Positions 35,604-44,671 of a stretch of 64,000 nucleotides of DNA are shown here, piece after piece. The translations under genes and the position numbers were made by a program. Location of the stretch: NCBI RefSeq assembly GCF_002735905.1, contig NZ_PEBD01000010.1, positions 310,001-374,000 of the forward strand, in the 5' to 3' direction. A model generated the notes under the pieces. That model did not search any database. It was given only the letters and a program-made list of their open reading frames with translations, and was not told the origin of the DNA. This DNA is from Williamsia muralis. GTDB lineage: Bacteria; Actinomycetota; Actinomycetes; Mycobacteriales; Mycobacteriaceae. How positions within the stretch are numbered: the first letter of the stretch is position 1; the number at the start of each line of letters is the position of its first letter.

Positions 35604-37073
35604 GTGACTACCAATACCTCGGGAAGCGGCGTTGTCATCTCTGCCGTGCCCGACCGTATCGGCACTCCGTTGACCCCGGACGCCACCAAGGTGATGTTGC
35701 TCGGCGCCGGGGAACTCGGCAAAGAAGTGATCATCGCCTTCCAGCGGCTCGGCGTCGAAGTGGTTGCGGTCGATCGTTATCCGAACGCTCCGGGCCATCA
35801 GGTCGCCCACCGCTCACACGTGGTGAACATGACCGACCCGCGCGCGCTGCGTGCCGTGATCGAGGCCGAGCAACCCGACTTCGTGGTCCCCGAGATCGAG
35901 GCCATCGCCACCGAGGTCCTCGTCGAGGTACACGAAGACGGTCTGACCGAGGTGATCCCCACCGCGCGTGCCACGGCCCTGACGATGAACCGCGAGGGCA
36001 TCCGTCGGCTCGCCGACGAGAGGCTGGGTCTTCCGACGTCGCCGTACGCGTTCGCCGATTCGGCCGACGAGGTCCGCGCCGCGACCAACCGGGTCGGGTT
36101 CCCGTGTGTGGTCAAACCGGTGATGTCGTCGTCGGGCAAGGGCCAGAGTGTGGTGCGCGGGCCGGACGAGGTCGACCGGGCCTGGGACCACGCCGTCGCC
36201 GGCGGCCGCGTCCAGGGTGGACGGGTCATCGTCGAAGGTTTCATCGACTTCGACTACGAGATCACCCTGCTGACCGTGCGCGCCGTCGATCCGAACACCG
36301 GGCGTCTCGGCACGTACTTCTGCGCACCGATCGGGCACCGTCAGCAACAGGGCGACTACGTCGAGTCGTGGCAGCCTCAGCCGATGAGCGAGACCGCGCT
36401 GGGCGGCGCCACGTCGGTGGCTGCACGCATCGCCGCGGCGCTCGGCGACGGCCGGCTCGGTGGCCGCGGCATCTTCGGTGTCGAGATGTTCGTCAAAGAC
36501 GACGACGTGTACTTCTCCGAGGTCAGCCCTCGACCGCACGACACCGGTCTGGTCACCCTCGGAACCCAGCGGCTGTCGGAGTTCGACATGCATGCACGCG
36601 CGATCCTGGGATTACCGGTGGACGTCACGCTGGCCTCGCCGGGAGCATCAGCGGTGATCTACGGCGGCCTGGACGAACCGGCGATCGCCTTCGAGAACGT
36701 CGCTGCCGCCCTGGCTGTCCCGGAAACGGACATCCGGTTGTTCGGCAAGCCCGAGAGCTTCGCCCGTCGTCGGATGGGTGTGGTGATCGCGACTGCGGAC
36801 GACATCCAGACCGCCCGCGCCCGGGCCGGTGAAGCGGCCCGTCTGGTGCGTCCGATCAGCACGTCGCCGCAGGCCGACACCCGTGCGGCGCCCGCGATCC
36901 GCGAGGAACCGCCGCGTGAGTCGACCCCTCCCGATCCAGGGATGACACGCGTCACCCGACGGCCGCCGGGAGCGCAGGCCTCGCCGCCCAGGACTCCGGC
37001 CCCAGCTCAAGCCGGACCGCCCGCCGGACCCCGGCTGAACAAACCCGCCGGCTCGGGCGACGAGAACCGGTAG
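35604..37073 (+). CDS. purT: Formate-dependent phosphoribosylglycinamide formyltransferase
   Basis: 489 residues. It uses formate and ATP to formylate GAR in purine synthesis, independent of folate. An ATP-grasp enzyme: [20 protein letters not shown] at the N-terminus, [17 protein letters not shown] (ATP-binding lysines), [13 protein letters not shown] and [17 protein letters not shown] are the family marks. The last ~75 residues are a Pro/Ala/Arg-rich tail not needed for the fold. The mycobacterial counterpart is Rv0389. The next gene begins 12 bp after the stop, so they may be cotranscribed. Confidence 0.95.
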   Translation: MTTNTSGSGVVISAVPDRIGTPLTPDATKVMLLGAGELGKEVIIAFQRLGVEVVAVDRYPNAPGHQVAHRSHVVNMTDPRALRAVIEAEQPDFVVPEIEAIATEVLVEVHEDGLTEVIPTARATALTMNREGIRRLADERLGLPTSPYAFADSADEVRAATNRVGFPCVVKPVMSSSGKGQSVVRGPDEVDRAWDHAVAGGRVQGGRVIVEGFIDFDYEITLLTVRAVDPNTGRLGTYFCAPIGHRQQQGDYVESWQPQPMSETALGGATSVAARIAAALGDGRLGGRGIFGVEMFVKDDDVYFSEVSPRPHDTGLVTLGTQRLSEFDMHARAILGLPVDVTLASPGASAVIYGGLDEPAIAFENVAAALAVPETDIRLFGKPESFARRRMGVVIATADDIQTARARAGEAARLVRPISTSPQADTRAAPAIREEPPRESTPPDPGMTRVTRRPPGAQASPPRTPAPAQAGPPAGPRLNKPAGSGDENR

Positions 37074-37085
37074 CGGGGAGAACAC

Positions 37086-37565
37086 GTGCCATTTGTCGGC
37101 GAGGTCATCGTCGCCCTGGTGATCTTTCTGGGGTTGTGCGGTGTTGTGGTGCCGGTGCTGCCCGGACTGAGCCTCATCTTCGTTGCCATCGGGGTGTGGG
37201 CGTTTGTCGTCGGCGGCGCGGGTTGGCTGGTGTTCGCCGTCGCTGCCGCGTTGCTCGGCGTCTCGGCCATCGTGAAGTACGTCTTCGCGAACAAGTCGAT
37301 GAAGGACTCGGGGGTGCCCGGCCGAACGGTGGTCCTGGGCGGTCTGCTCGGGATCGTCGGGTTCTTCGTGATCCCGGTGGTGGGCCTGCCGATCGGGTTC
37401 GTGCTCGGAGCATTTCTCGCCGAGTGGGCGCGGCTCAAGAGCATCGAAGCGGGCTGGCGTGGAGCCATCGCCGCGACGAAGGCCGCGGGACTTGCCATCG
37501 TGATCGAACTGGCCGGCGCCCTGCTTGCCGCGTCGCTGTGGCTCGGAGCGGCGTTCGCTTTCTAG
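37086..37565 (+). CDS. DUF456 family membrane protein
   Basis: 159 residues with four hydrophobic segments (about 6-24, 28-58, 80-108, 128-157) and glycine-rich turns such as VVVPVLPGLSLIFVAIGVWAF and GRTVVLGGLLGIVGFFVIPVVGLPIG, the typical DUF456 pattern. GTG start at 37086 with GGGGAG upstream, 12 bp after purT. Function unknown. Confidence 0.82.
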   Translation: MPFVGEVIVALVIFLGLCGVVVPVLPGLSLIFVAIGVWAFVVGGAGWLVFAVAAALLGVSAIVKYVFANKSMKDSGVPGRTVVLGGLLGIVGFFVIPVVGLPIGFVLGAFLAEWARLKSIEAGWRGAIAATKAAGLAIVIELAGALLAASLWLGAAFAF

Positions 37566-37581
37566 TGCGCCGGCGGCCGGG

Positions 37582-38394
37582 TCAGCGTTTGCGCCCGATG
37601 GGAACGATCATCGGCCCACCCGACACCGGGTCGGTGAGTACCTGCGATGACAACCCGAAGGCCTCCTGCAACAGATCGGTTGTGATGACGTCGGAGGGCG
37701 TCCCCTCTCGGATGATCTCTCCCTCCCTCATCACCACCAGCCAATCGCTGTAGCGCACAGCCAGATTGAGGTCGTGAAGGACCATCACCACGGTCTTGCC
37801 GTGCATGCGGCACAGGTCGTCGACGAGGTCGAGCACATCGATCGAATGTGACAGGTCGAGGTAGGTGGTCGGCTCGTCCAGCATCACCACATCGGTCTGC
37901 TGTGCCAACGTCAACGCAATCCAGACCCGTTGTCGCTGACCACCGGACAGCGCGTCGATGGTCCGCTCGGCAAGGTCGGTGCAGTCGGTGAGTTCGAGCG
38001 CCTGCGCGACGGCCACCTCGTCTTCCGGCGACCACTGCTTGTACCAGGACTGGTGGGGGTGACGACCTCGCGAGACCAGGTCGACAACCGTCAAACCCTC
38101 TGGGGCAACGGGGTTCTGCGGTAGCAGCCCGAGAATCTTGGCCACCTCTTTGGTGCGCAGCGTCGCGATGTCGCGGCCGTCGAGCAGCACCTGTCCTGCG
38201 GTCGGCTTGAGCAGACGTACCAGCGAGCGCAGCAGCGTTGATTTACCGCACCCGTTGGGACCGACGATGGTGGTGACCTTGCCGTCGGGGATCGAGATGT
38301 CGAGATCGTCGATGATGGGTCGGTCGCCGTAGCCGACCTGGAGGCCGGTGGCCGCGATGCGTCCCGCGGACTGTTCCGAGTACAGGGCACTCAT
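37582..38394 (-). CDS. Iron-siderophore ABC transporter, ATP-binding protein (FepC-like)
   Basis: 270 residues. Walker A VGPNGCGKSTLLRSL (about 44-58), signature DALSGGQRQRVWIA, Walker B VVMLDEPTTYLD and the switch histidine VLHDLNLA are intact. PQNPVAPEGLTVVDLVSRGR is typical of ferric-siderophore ATPases. The ATG at 38394 overlaps the upstream permease stop (ATGA). It drives import with the two FecCD permeases encoded upstream in the same operon. Confidence 0.95.
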   Translation of the reverse strand: MSALYSEQSAGRIAATGLQVGYGDRPIIDDLDISIPDGKVTTIVGPNGCGKSTLLRSLVRLLKPTAGQVLLDGRDIATLRTKEVAKILGLLPQNPVAPEGLTVVDLVSRGRHPHQSWYKQWSPEDEVAVAQALELTDCTDLAERTIDALSGGQRQRVWIALTLAQQTDVVMLDEPTTYLDLSHSIDVLDLVDDLCRMHGKTVVMVLHDLNLAVRYSDWLVVMREGEIIREGTPSDVITTDLLQEAFGLSSQVLTDPVSGGPMIVPIGRKR

Positions 38395-39491
38395 ACCGAG
38401 GCCTTCCGGTTGATCTGGACCATGAGGTAGATGAGGGCGGGGCCACCGATGCCTGCGGTGACGACACCGACGGGTAGCCCGGCCGGCAACACCGTGCGGC
38501 ACAACAGGTCTCCGCCCAACACGAGACACGCACCGGTCAACCCTGCGGTGATCGGTCCCGGGACTTCCGCCCGGGTGAGCCGCATCGCGATCTGAGGTGC
38601 GAGCAAGGCGACAAACGCGATCGGTCCGGCGGACGAGACGCAGACCGCCGCCACGATGACCGCGACGATGAGGATGAGCGCCGACACCGGGTTGGCGCGA
38701 ATACCGAGCCCGCGGCACACGTCCTCGCCCAGACTCAGGATCGCGAGATTTCGTGACTGGGTGAGAACGATCAGGATGGCCGGGATCAGCACGATCAGCG
38801 GGGGCCACACCGCTTTCCAGCCCGCGCCGGACACCGATCCGACGATCCACAGCTGCGCCCGCTGCACCTGGTCCACATTGGCGCGGGTGAGCAGATAGGC
38901 GATCACGGCCTGCAGACCCCACGTCAGTGCGACGCCGACGAGCACAAGACGGATGGGGTCGATGCCCTTGCGCCACGTGAGGACGTACATCGCGGTGGCG
39001 GTGAGAAGTCCGCCGAGCATGGCCGCCACGGCGAGCCCGAGGTCGGCCAGCCACGAGGCCCACGTGGATCCGAAGGCGATCACGGCCACCGCGGCCGCAC
39101 TCGCCCCGGAGGTGATGCCGAGCATGTCGGGCGTCGCCAAGGGGTTGCGGGCGATCACCTGGGTGAGTGCGCCGGACATCCCCAGACCCATCCCGACCAG
39201 CAGACTCACCAGCCCGATCGGCAACTGGGTGTCGAAGACGACCACGTTCTCCGCGCGGGTTCCGCCACCGAGCAGGATCCGCCCGACATCGATCGGGGAC
39301 ATCGGGAAATCGCTGGTGCCGATGCTGACCGCGAACAGGACGACGGCCAGCGCGGCCAGCACCAGCCCGACGCCCGTTGCCCACGGCCGCACGATGAACG
39401 AGCCACCGGCCACCCGCACCGTGGTGCGGCGCAAGTGCCGGGCCGGCAGCGGTGCCGGCTTGTGCTCGGGGGGATCGGCCACTGCGGTCAT
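38391..39491 (-). CDS. Iron-siderophore ABC transporter permease (FecCD family, FepG-like)
   Basis: 366 residues. About nine or ten helices; GMGLGMSGALTQVIARNPLATPDMLGI is the FecCD coupling/translocation signature, and GLGIRANPVSALILIVAVI follows later in the chain. Cytoplasmic N-terminal extension of about 40 residues. It begins 19 bp after the partner permease and overlaps the ATPase gene by 4 bp. The two permeases should form the heterodimeric channel. Confidence 0.94.
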   Translation of the reverse strand: MTAVADPPEHKPAPLPARHLRRTTVRVAGGSFIVRPWATGVGLVLAALAVVLFAVSIGTSDFPMSPIDVGRILLGGGTRAENVVVFDTQLPIGLVSLLVGMGLGMSGALTQVIARNPLATPDMLGITSGASAAAVAVIAFGSTWASWLADLGLAVAAMLGGLLTATAMYVLTWRKGIDPIRLVLVGVALTWGLQAVIAYLLTRANVDQVQRAQLWIVGSVSGAGWKAVWPPLIVLIPAILIVLTQSRNLAILSLGEDVCRGLGIRANPVSALILIVAVIVAAVCVSSAGPIAFVALLAPQIAMRLTRAEVPGPITAGLTGACLVLGGDLLCRTVLPAGLPVGVVTAGIGGPALIYLMVQINRKASV

Positions 39492-39510
39492 GCCGCCACC
39501 GACTTCACGG

Positions 39511-40518
39511 TCATACCGCCACCAACTTCTTTGCGCGTACCAGGGCGATGAAGAACGGGGCGCCGACGGCTGCCAGGACGATGCCGGCCTGGATCTCGCC
39601 GGGGCGGGCGATCATCCGGCCGAGCACGTCGCAACCGACAAGGGCGACGGCACCGATGAGCGCTGAATACGGCACCACCCAGCGGTAGTCGGGGCCGGTG
39701 AAGAACCGGGCCACGTGCGGCGCCACCAGGCCGAGGAACACGATCGGCCCGCACGCTGCGGTCGCCGACCCGACGAGCAGGGTGATCGCGAGGATCCCGA
39801 CGATCCGCACCTGAACGATCCGCGAACCCAAGGCCTTCGTCATCTCGTCGCCCAGGGACAGGATGTTGAGGAAGAAGCCGCTGGCGATGGCCAAGATGAG
39901 CCCGGGGATGACGAACGGCAGCGTGGCGAGGATGACGTCGAAACCGCGTCCGGCCACCGACCCCACCTGCCAAAAGCGCCAGGCTTCCAGCGATGCGGTG
40001 TCGATCAGGACGATCGCAGACGTCAACGCCACCAGCATCGCCGAGAGTCCGGTGCCGGCGAGAATTAGCGTCAGTGGGCTGGCGCCCTTACCCACCGACG
40101 CGAGGAAGAACACCAGCGACGAGGCCACCATCGCGCCGAGCAATCCGAAACCCATGTACTGGATGGGTGTGGTGATTCCGAGAACGTAGACACCGGTGAC
40201 CACTGCAAACGCAGCGCCCGCGTTGACGCCGAGGATGCCCGGATCGGCCAGTGGGTTGCGCGTGTGGCCCTGTGTGAGCGCACCTGCGGCGCCGACCGCA
40301 AGACCGACCACCAGGCCCAATACGGTGCGCGGGATGCGCAGGTCGTGCACGATTCCGACGGCGTCGGGCGCTCCCGGAACGTTGTCTGCCCACAGTGCGT
40401 CCCAGACCTCGGGCAAGGGGATGACGCGGGACCCGATCGCGATCGAGGCGGCGCAGACGATGGCCAGGAGGACCAGCAGCAGTACCACCCCGGGTATGCG
40501 TCGCGATGTGTTGACCAA
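39511..40518 (-). CDS. Iron-siderophore ABC transporter permease (FecCD family, FepD-like)
   Basis: 335 residues. LAVGAAGALTQGHTRNPLADPGILGVNAGAAFAV has the FecCD signature; further helices include ATAACGPIVFLGLVAPHVAR. First gene of the three-gene operon. The only fitting start is TTG at 40518, with weak AGG upstream. An IdeR-type box lies about 93 bp upstream (40611-40629), so iron repression is expected. The substrate-binding lipoprotein is not in the operon but at 44672-45703 on the same strand. Confidence 0.93.
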   Translation of the reverse strand: MVNTSRRIPGVVLLLVLLAIVCAASIAIGSRVIPLPEVWDALWADNVPGAPDAVGIVHDLRIPRTVLGLVVGLAVGAAGALTQGHTRNPLADPGILGVNAGAAFAVVTGVYVLGITTPIQYMGFGLLGAMVASSLVFFLASVGKGASPLTLILAGTGLSAMLVALTSAIVLIDTASLEAWRFWQVGSVAGRGFDVILATLPFVIPGLILAIASGFFLNILSLGDEMTKALGSRIVQVRIVGILAITLLVGSATAACGPIVFLGLVAPHVARFFTGPDYRWVVPYSALIGAVALVGCDVLGRMIARPGEIQAGIVLAAVGAPFFIALVRAKKLVAV

Positions 40519-40610
40519 GATCTACGGGACCTGTCTTGTGTAGTTCAATGCATGTGTATGCGGTAACTGTGTGCGGGTGGTCGGTGTCGGCGTGACGACG
40601 TCGACGGTAG

Positions 40611-40629
40611 GCAGGTTACCCTAACCTTC
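40611..40629 (-). promoter_or_regulatory. IdeR/DtxR iron box before the siderophore permease operon
   Basis: On the minus strand GAAGGTTAGGGTAACCTGC matches the consensus TTAGGTTAGSCTAACCTAA at 14 of 19 positions, with both inner half-sites (AGGTTAG and TAACCT) nearly complete. Confidence 0.7.
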
Positions 40630-40792
40630 TCCGCTACTGCGAAATGTTCCTGCGGTCCACGGCGTTTGGATCACGGAACGGTAACGAATCGCAGACACGG
40701 TGTTTCTTATCTGTTTCTTGGCTAACACTCAGGCTGTCATCAGGCGATAACCTCATGAGTCACATCCGTGGCCAGACCTGGAGGAGTGAAGA

Positions 40793-41215
40793 ATGAAACA
40801 GAAGTTGATTCGCGCCGCCGCAGCCGTAGCCGCGACTGTGGGTATTGCCGCAGGCAGCGTGGTTGCTGCCGCACCCGCGCAGGCCGCCCCCGTGGGCCCC
40901 TTCGACCTCGACCTCACCGGCGGCGTCAGTTGCGAGTGGGGCAAGCCCGGTGATCCCTGGGTCAACGCCTGGCACACCAAGCGCTGGATGAAGGTCACCG
41001 CATACGGCCGCGACTGGCCCAACGTCACGCTCCAGGAGTTCAACGGCGCGCAGAAGTTCGCCCCGGTCCTCAAGAAGGGTCAGTCCCTGACCATCGAGAC
41101 CAAGTGGTTCGGCTGCTTCCCGACGTCCATCTCCGGCTACACGATCTCCAGCGAGATCGACCCGCTGCAGAACAACATCGGCTACTGGTTCAGCGTTCAG
41201 AGCATCCCGAACTGA
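40793..41215 (+). CDS. Small secreted protein, unknown function
   Basis: 140 residues. A Sec signal peptide covers about 1-32 (MKQKLIRAAAAVAATVG and cleavage after APAQA). The mature ~108 residues have two cysteines (VSCEWGKPGD and WFGCFPTS) that could form one disulfide, and are rich in Trp and aromatic residues. GGAGGAGTG precedes the ATG. A strong terminator follows, so it is expressed alone. It is divergent from the siderophore permease operon with 274 bp between. I do not recognise the family. Confidence 0.75.
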   Translation: MKQKLIRAAAAVAATVGIAAGSVVAAAPAQAAPVGPFDLDLTGGVSCEWGKPGDPWVNAWHTKRWMKVTAYGRDWPNVTLQEFNGAQKFAPVLKKGQSLTIETKWFGCFPTSISGYTISSEIDPLQNNIGYWFSVQSIPN

Positions 41216-41262
41216 CGCTCGCACCCAGCACCCACCACGGCGGGTGAACGGCACCACCATGC

Positions 41263-41301
41263 GATCCCTCTCCCGGACACGATCTGTCTGGGGGAGGGAT
41301 C
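41263..41301 (+). terminator. Strong hairpin terminator after the secreted protein gene
   Basis: GATCCCTCTCCCGGACA (41263-41279) pairs with TGTCTGGGGGAGGGATC (41285-41301) around 5 nt, 17 bp with two wobble-type positions, followed by TTT. Confidence 0.8.
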
Positions 41302-41340
41302 TTTGCGTCTCCACGTGCGCGTGTTGCCAAAGGCCTTGCG

Positions 41341-41357
41341 GTTGACGCAGCGTCAAC
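41341..41357. promoter_or_regulatory. MerR/TipA-type operator
   Basis: GTTGACGCAGCGTCAAC is a perfect 8-bp inverted repeat around one base, 36 nt before the ATG of the MerR-family gene, and it contains a TTGACG -35-like hexamer. MerR proteins bind such repeats within their own promoter. Confidence 0.6.
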
Positions 41358-41393
41358 GGGCACAGTGGTTCTCGACCGCCTGAGGAGGCCGAG

Positions 41394-42137
41394 ATGGATC
41401 ATCCGATCGGGGAGATCGCCCGTAGTTCGGGCGTCACGCCGCGGACGCTGCGGCACTACGAGCAGATCGGGCTGCTGCTGCCGTCACGGACGGGCGCCGG
41501 CGGCATCCGGTACTACGACTCGGCGGCAGTGGTCCGTCTGCAGCGCATCCTGATCTTGCGCGAGTTGGGTCTGTCGCTGCCGCGAATCGCCGACGTGCTT
41601 GCCGGACAACAAGATCCACGAACAGCGCTCGGGGAACTCCTCGCGACACTGCGGTCTCGCCGCGACACCATCGATGCCCAGATGTCGTCGGTCGAACACA
41701 CCATCACCCACTTGGAGAAGGGACTCGACATCATGCCCACCGACGCATTCGCCGGATTCGACCACACCGCTCATCGCGAGGAGGTCGGAAGTCGTTGGGG
41801 CGCTGACGCCTACGAGACATCCAATCGCTGGTTTCGCTCACTCGACGATGAGCAGCGTGCAGACTTCGCTGCGGAACATCGGGACATCGCTGCACAGTGG
41901 ATCGAGCTCGTCGATGCGGGGGAGGATCCGTCGGGGGAGCGAGCCCGCCACCTTGCAACCGGCCATCTGGAGTGGCTCGCACTGAGTGGTGCCACAGTGT
42001 CGGCCGACTACGTGCGCGGCCTCGGCCAGATGTACGTCGACGACGAACGGTTCGGCAAGAACTACGCACCCAGTGGCGTCGACCATCGCCGGTACGCGGA
42101 GTTCGTGCGGGATGCGTTGGCGTTCGCTGTCGAATGA
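41394..42137 (+). CDS. MerR-family regulator with TipAS ligand domain
   Basis: 247 residues. The N-terminal winged helix (about 4-70: IGEIARSSGVTPRTLRHYEQIGLL, RYYDSAAV) and a coiled-coil dimer helix (about 78-112) are MerR-like. Residues about 120-245 resemble the TipAS domain (WGADAYETSNRWFRSL, GHLEWLALSGA, YVDDERFGKNYAP, YAEFVRDALAF), which in TipA traps thiopeptides and other cyclic compounds. AGGAGG lies 5 nt before the ATG at 41394. It may be a multidrug sensor regulating itself through the palindrome at 41341. No partner gene is adjacent on its strand; the next 950 bp are a repeat array. Confidence 0.9.
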   Translation: MDHPIGEIARSSGVTPRTLRHYEQIGLLLPSRTGAGGIRYYDSAAVVRLQRILILRELGLSLPRIADVLAGQQDPRTALGELLATLRSRRDTIDAQMSSVEHTITHLEKGLDIMPTDAFAGFDHTAHREEVGSRWGADAYETSNRWFRSLDDEQRADFAAEHRDIAAQWIELVDAGEDPSGERARHLATGHLEWLALSGATVSADYVRGLGQMYVDDERFGKNYAPSGVDHRRYAEFVRDALAFAVE

Positions 42138-42139
42138 GG

Positions 42140-43096
42140 GGTTGGCTCTGCGAGTTTGGTGAGCTGGCAGTTTCGCTCGCTGGGTGAACTGGCAGGTGCG
42201 CGGTCTGTAGGCCGAGCGTCGACGAGGTTGGTGAGCTGGCGGATGTGGCCGCTCGGCTAACCGGCAGATGCGCGCTCCGTAGACCGCGCTTCTGCGAGGT
42301 TCGCGAGCTGGCGGTTGCGGTGGCTCGGCTAACCGGCAGGTGCGCGCTCCGTAGACCGCGCTTCTGCGAGGTTCGCGAGCCGGCTATCCCGGTCGCTCCG
42401 ATAGCCGGCGGATGCGCGGTCTGTAGTCCGAGCGTCGACGAGGTTGGTGCGCTGGCAGTTTCGGTCGCGTGCTGACCTGGCAGATGCGCGCTCTGTAGTC
42501 CGAGCTACGACGAGGATGGCGAGCTGGCGGATGTGGCCGCTCGGCTAACCGGCAGATGCGCGGTCTGTAGTCCGAGCTTCGGCGAGTTTCGCGAGCCGGC
42601 AGTTACCGCCGCTCACTGACCTGGCAGATGCGCGCTCTGCAGTCCGAGCGTCGACGAGGATGGTGAGCTGGCGGTTGCGGTGGCTCACCGAACTGGCGGA
42701 TGCGCGCTCCGTAGACCGAGCTACGACGAGGATGGCGAGCTGGCGGATGTGGCCGCTCGGCTAACCGGCAGATGCGCGCTCTGTAGACCGAGCTTCGGCG
42801 AGGTTGGTGCGCTGTCAGTTTGGTCGCTCACTAAAGCAGCAGGTGCGCGCTCTGTAGACCGAGCTTCGGCGAGTTTCGTGAGCTGGCAGTCTCGGTCGCT
42901 CACTAAAGCATCAGGTGCGCGGTCTGTAGGCCGAGCGTCGGCGAGTTTCGCGAGCCGGCAGTTACCGCCGCGTGCTGACCTGGCTGATGCGCGCTCTGCA
43001 GGCCGAGCTACGACGAGGTTCGCGAGCCGGCAGTTACCGCCGCTCACTGAACTGGCGAAAGCGCGGTCTGTAGACCGAGCTTCCGCAACCCAACCC
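42140..43096. repeat. Tandem array of ~72-bp repeats, about 13 copies
   Basis: This gene-free 957-bp stretch is made of head-to-tail units of 71-72 bp. The best conserved core reads CTCTGTAGACCGAGC with variants; it recurs near 42200, 42271, 42343, 42415, 42487, 42558, 42630, 42702, 42774, 42845, 42917, 42989 and 43061. Between cores a second conserved part (GAGCTGGCGG or CGAGCCGGCAG, then GGTCGCTCAC or GGCTCGGCTAACCGGCAG) alternates among a few forms. Some cores contain the palindrome CGGTCTGTAGACCG. Units differ by 1 bp in length, so no frame runs through the array. There are no unique spacers, so it is not CRISPR. Diverged copies occur at 60520-60725. Confidence 0.9.
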
Positions 43097-43101
43097 CAGC
43101 C

Positions 43102-44490
43102 TCAGGCCCTGTTGACCTTGTCGGGTTCAGAGGCTGCGAGCATGTCCTCGCGCTCGACGACCTTCACGCGTTCACGGCCCTCGGCGGCTCCGAGTGCGCG
43201 TTCGTGCTCGTCGAGCCGGTACCAGCCGTCCCAGGTGGTGAAGGCGACGTTTTTGTCCTCGAGGTACTTGATGATCGCGTCCTCGCCGGGCTCGGCCGGT
43301 TCGAGGAGCTTGCCCTCGTGCATGTCATCGAGCAGGCAGTCGACGGTCTCGTTGGCGTCGCCCTTGGTATGCCCGATGAGGCCGACGGGTCCGCGCTTGA
43401 TCCAGCCGGTGGTGTACATGCCGGTCATGTGGGCGCCGCCCGAGAAGATGCGGCCCGCTTCGTTGGGGATGACGCCGGCCTGGTCGTCGAACGGGATCTG
43501 CGGCAGGTTGTCGGAGAGGTAGCCCACGGCCCGGTAGACCGCACCCAGTTCCCAGTCGGTGAAGTTGCCGGTGCCCTTGACGTTGCCGGTGCCGTCTAGC
43601 TCGGTCCGTTCGGTGCGCAGGCCGACGACCTTGCCGTCGTCGCCCAGGATTTCCACGGGCGACTCAAAGAAGTGCAGGAACAGCTTGTGCGGGCGGCCCT
43701 TGGGGTCGCGGATCGCGTACTGCTCGATGATGGTTGCGACCTGATCGGTGATCTTCGACGACCGGCGCGCGACGGTGGAGCCCTCGTCGTAGTCGATGTC
43801 CTCGGGATTGACGATCACGTCGATGGTGGGCGAGTGGTCGAGCTCTTTGAGCTCGAGCGGGGTGAACTTGGCCTGAGCCGGTCCACGGCGTCCGAACACG
43901 TGGACCTCTGTGGCCTTGTTGTTCTTGAGGCCCTCATAGACGTTGGCGGGGATCTCGGTGGGCAACAGTTCGTCGCCGGTCTTGGCCAGCACGCGCGCCA
44001 CATCCAGGGCGACGTTGCCGACACCGATGACCGCGACCTTCTCGGCCTCGAGCGGCCAGGTGCGTGGGAAGTCGGGATGCCCGTCGTACCAGGCCACGAA
44101 CTGCGCGGCGCCGTAGGAGCCGTCGAGGTCGATGCCGGGCAGGTTCATCGCCCGGTCATCGGTGGCACCGGTGGAGAAGATGACAGCGTCGTACATCTGC
44201 TGCAGGTCTTCGAGGGCGATGTCGCTGCCGTAGTTGACGTTGCCGATCAACCGGATCTGCGGTTTGTCCAGCACCTTGTGCAGCGCCGTGATGATGCCCT
44301 TGATGCGCGGATGATCCGGTGCCACGCCGTAGCGGATCAGGCCGAACGGTGCCGGCATCCGCTCGAACAGATCGATCGAGACACCACGGTCTTTGGCCTT
44401 CTCCGACTTCATCAGGGCATCAGCGGCATAGATGCCGGCCGGACCGGCACCGACGATGGCCACGCGAAGCGGACGGTTCTGATCGCTCAT
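43102..44490 (-). CDS. fprA: NADPH-ferredoxin reductase
   Basis: 462 residues; two-domain adrenodoxin-reductase-like flavoenzyme moving electrons between NADPH and ferredoxin. FAD motif VAIVGAGPAGIYAADAL (about 11-27), PFGLIRYGVAPDHPRIK, NADP motif VAVIGVGNVALDVARVL with GRRGPAQAKFT, and the C-terminal TGWIKRGPVGLIGHTKGD are as in mycobacterial FprA (about 456 residues). I place the start at the ATG at 44490; the frame stays open to 44619 but that part is not homologous. It lies between the repeat array and the siderophore-binding gene, so iron reduction is a plausible use. Confidence 0.93.
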   Translation of the reverse strand: MSDQNRPLRVAIVGAGPAGIYAADALMKSEKAKDRGVSIDLFERMPAPFGLIRYGVAPDHPRIKGIITALHKVLDKPQIRLIGNVNYGSDIALEDLQQMYDAVIFSTGATDDRAMNLPGIDLDGSYGAAQFVAWYDGHPDFPRTWPLEAEKVAVIGVGNVALDVARVLAKTGDELLPTEIPANVYEGLKNNKATEVHVFGRRGPAQAKFTPLELKELDHSPTIDVIVNPEDIDYDEGSTVARRSSKITDQVATIIEQYAIRDPKGRPHKLFLHFFESPVEILGDDGKVVGLRTERTELDGTGNVKGTGNFTDWELGAVYRAVGYLSDNLPQIPFDDQAGVIPNEAGRIFSGGAHMTGMYTTGWIKRGPVGLIGHTKGDANETVDCLLDDMHEGKLLEPAEPGEDAIIKYLEDKNVAFTTWDGWYRLDEHERALGAAEGRERVKVVEREDMLAASEPDKVNRA

Positions 44491-44589
44491 GAGTCGGAGT
44501 GTCTTTCTCGTTCTGTTGGGGGTCGCTGCCGAAAGCCGGGCGACCTGCCTGGTGCTGGCGTTGTGGACAGTCTGCCCACCACGGTAGGC

Positions 44590-44636
44590 GCTGGACCTGG
44601 CCGGAACAAAAAACCTCATCCCAGACCAGGTCCAGC
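44590..44636. promoter_or_regulatory. Perfect 11-bp inverted repeat upstream of fprA
   Basis: GCTGGACCTGG (44590-44600) and CCAGGTCCAGC (44626-44636) pair perfectly around a 25-nt loop that holds a T6 run on the minus strand. It lies 36 nt beyond the siderophore-binding gene and about 100 nt before the fprA start, so it may be a terminator or an attenuator on that strand. Confidence 0.5.
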
Positions 44637-44671
44637 CACCTCTGATTCAGCTGAACAGTGCAGTCAGGCGA

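Noticed and set aside
42140-43096. CRISPR array
   Set aside because: Units are contiguous 71-72-bp direct repeats with graded similarity throughout and no unique spacers; no cas genes are in the window.
42680-43522. A 280-residue repeat protein on the plus strand
   Set aside because: The frame runs through the repeat array and then antisense into fprA. Its 24-residue periodicity only reflects the 72-bp DNA unit, and 71-bp units break the frame elsewhere.
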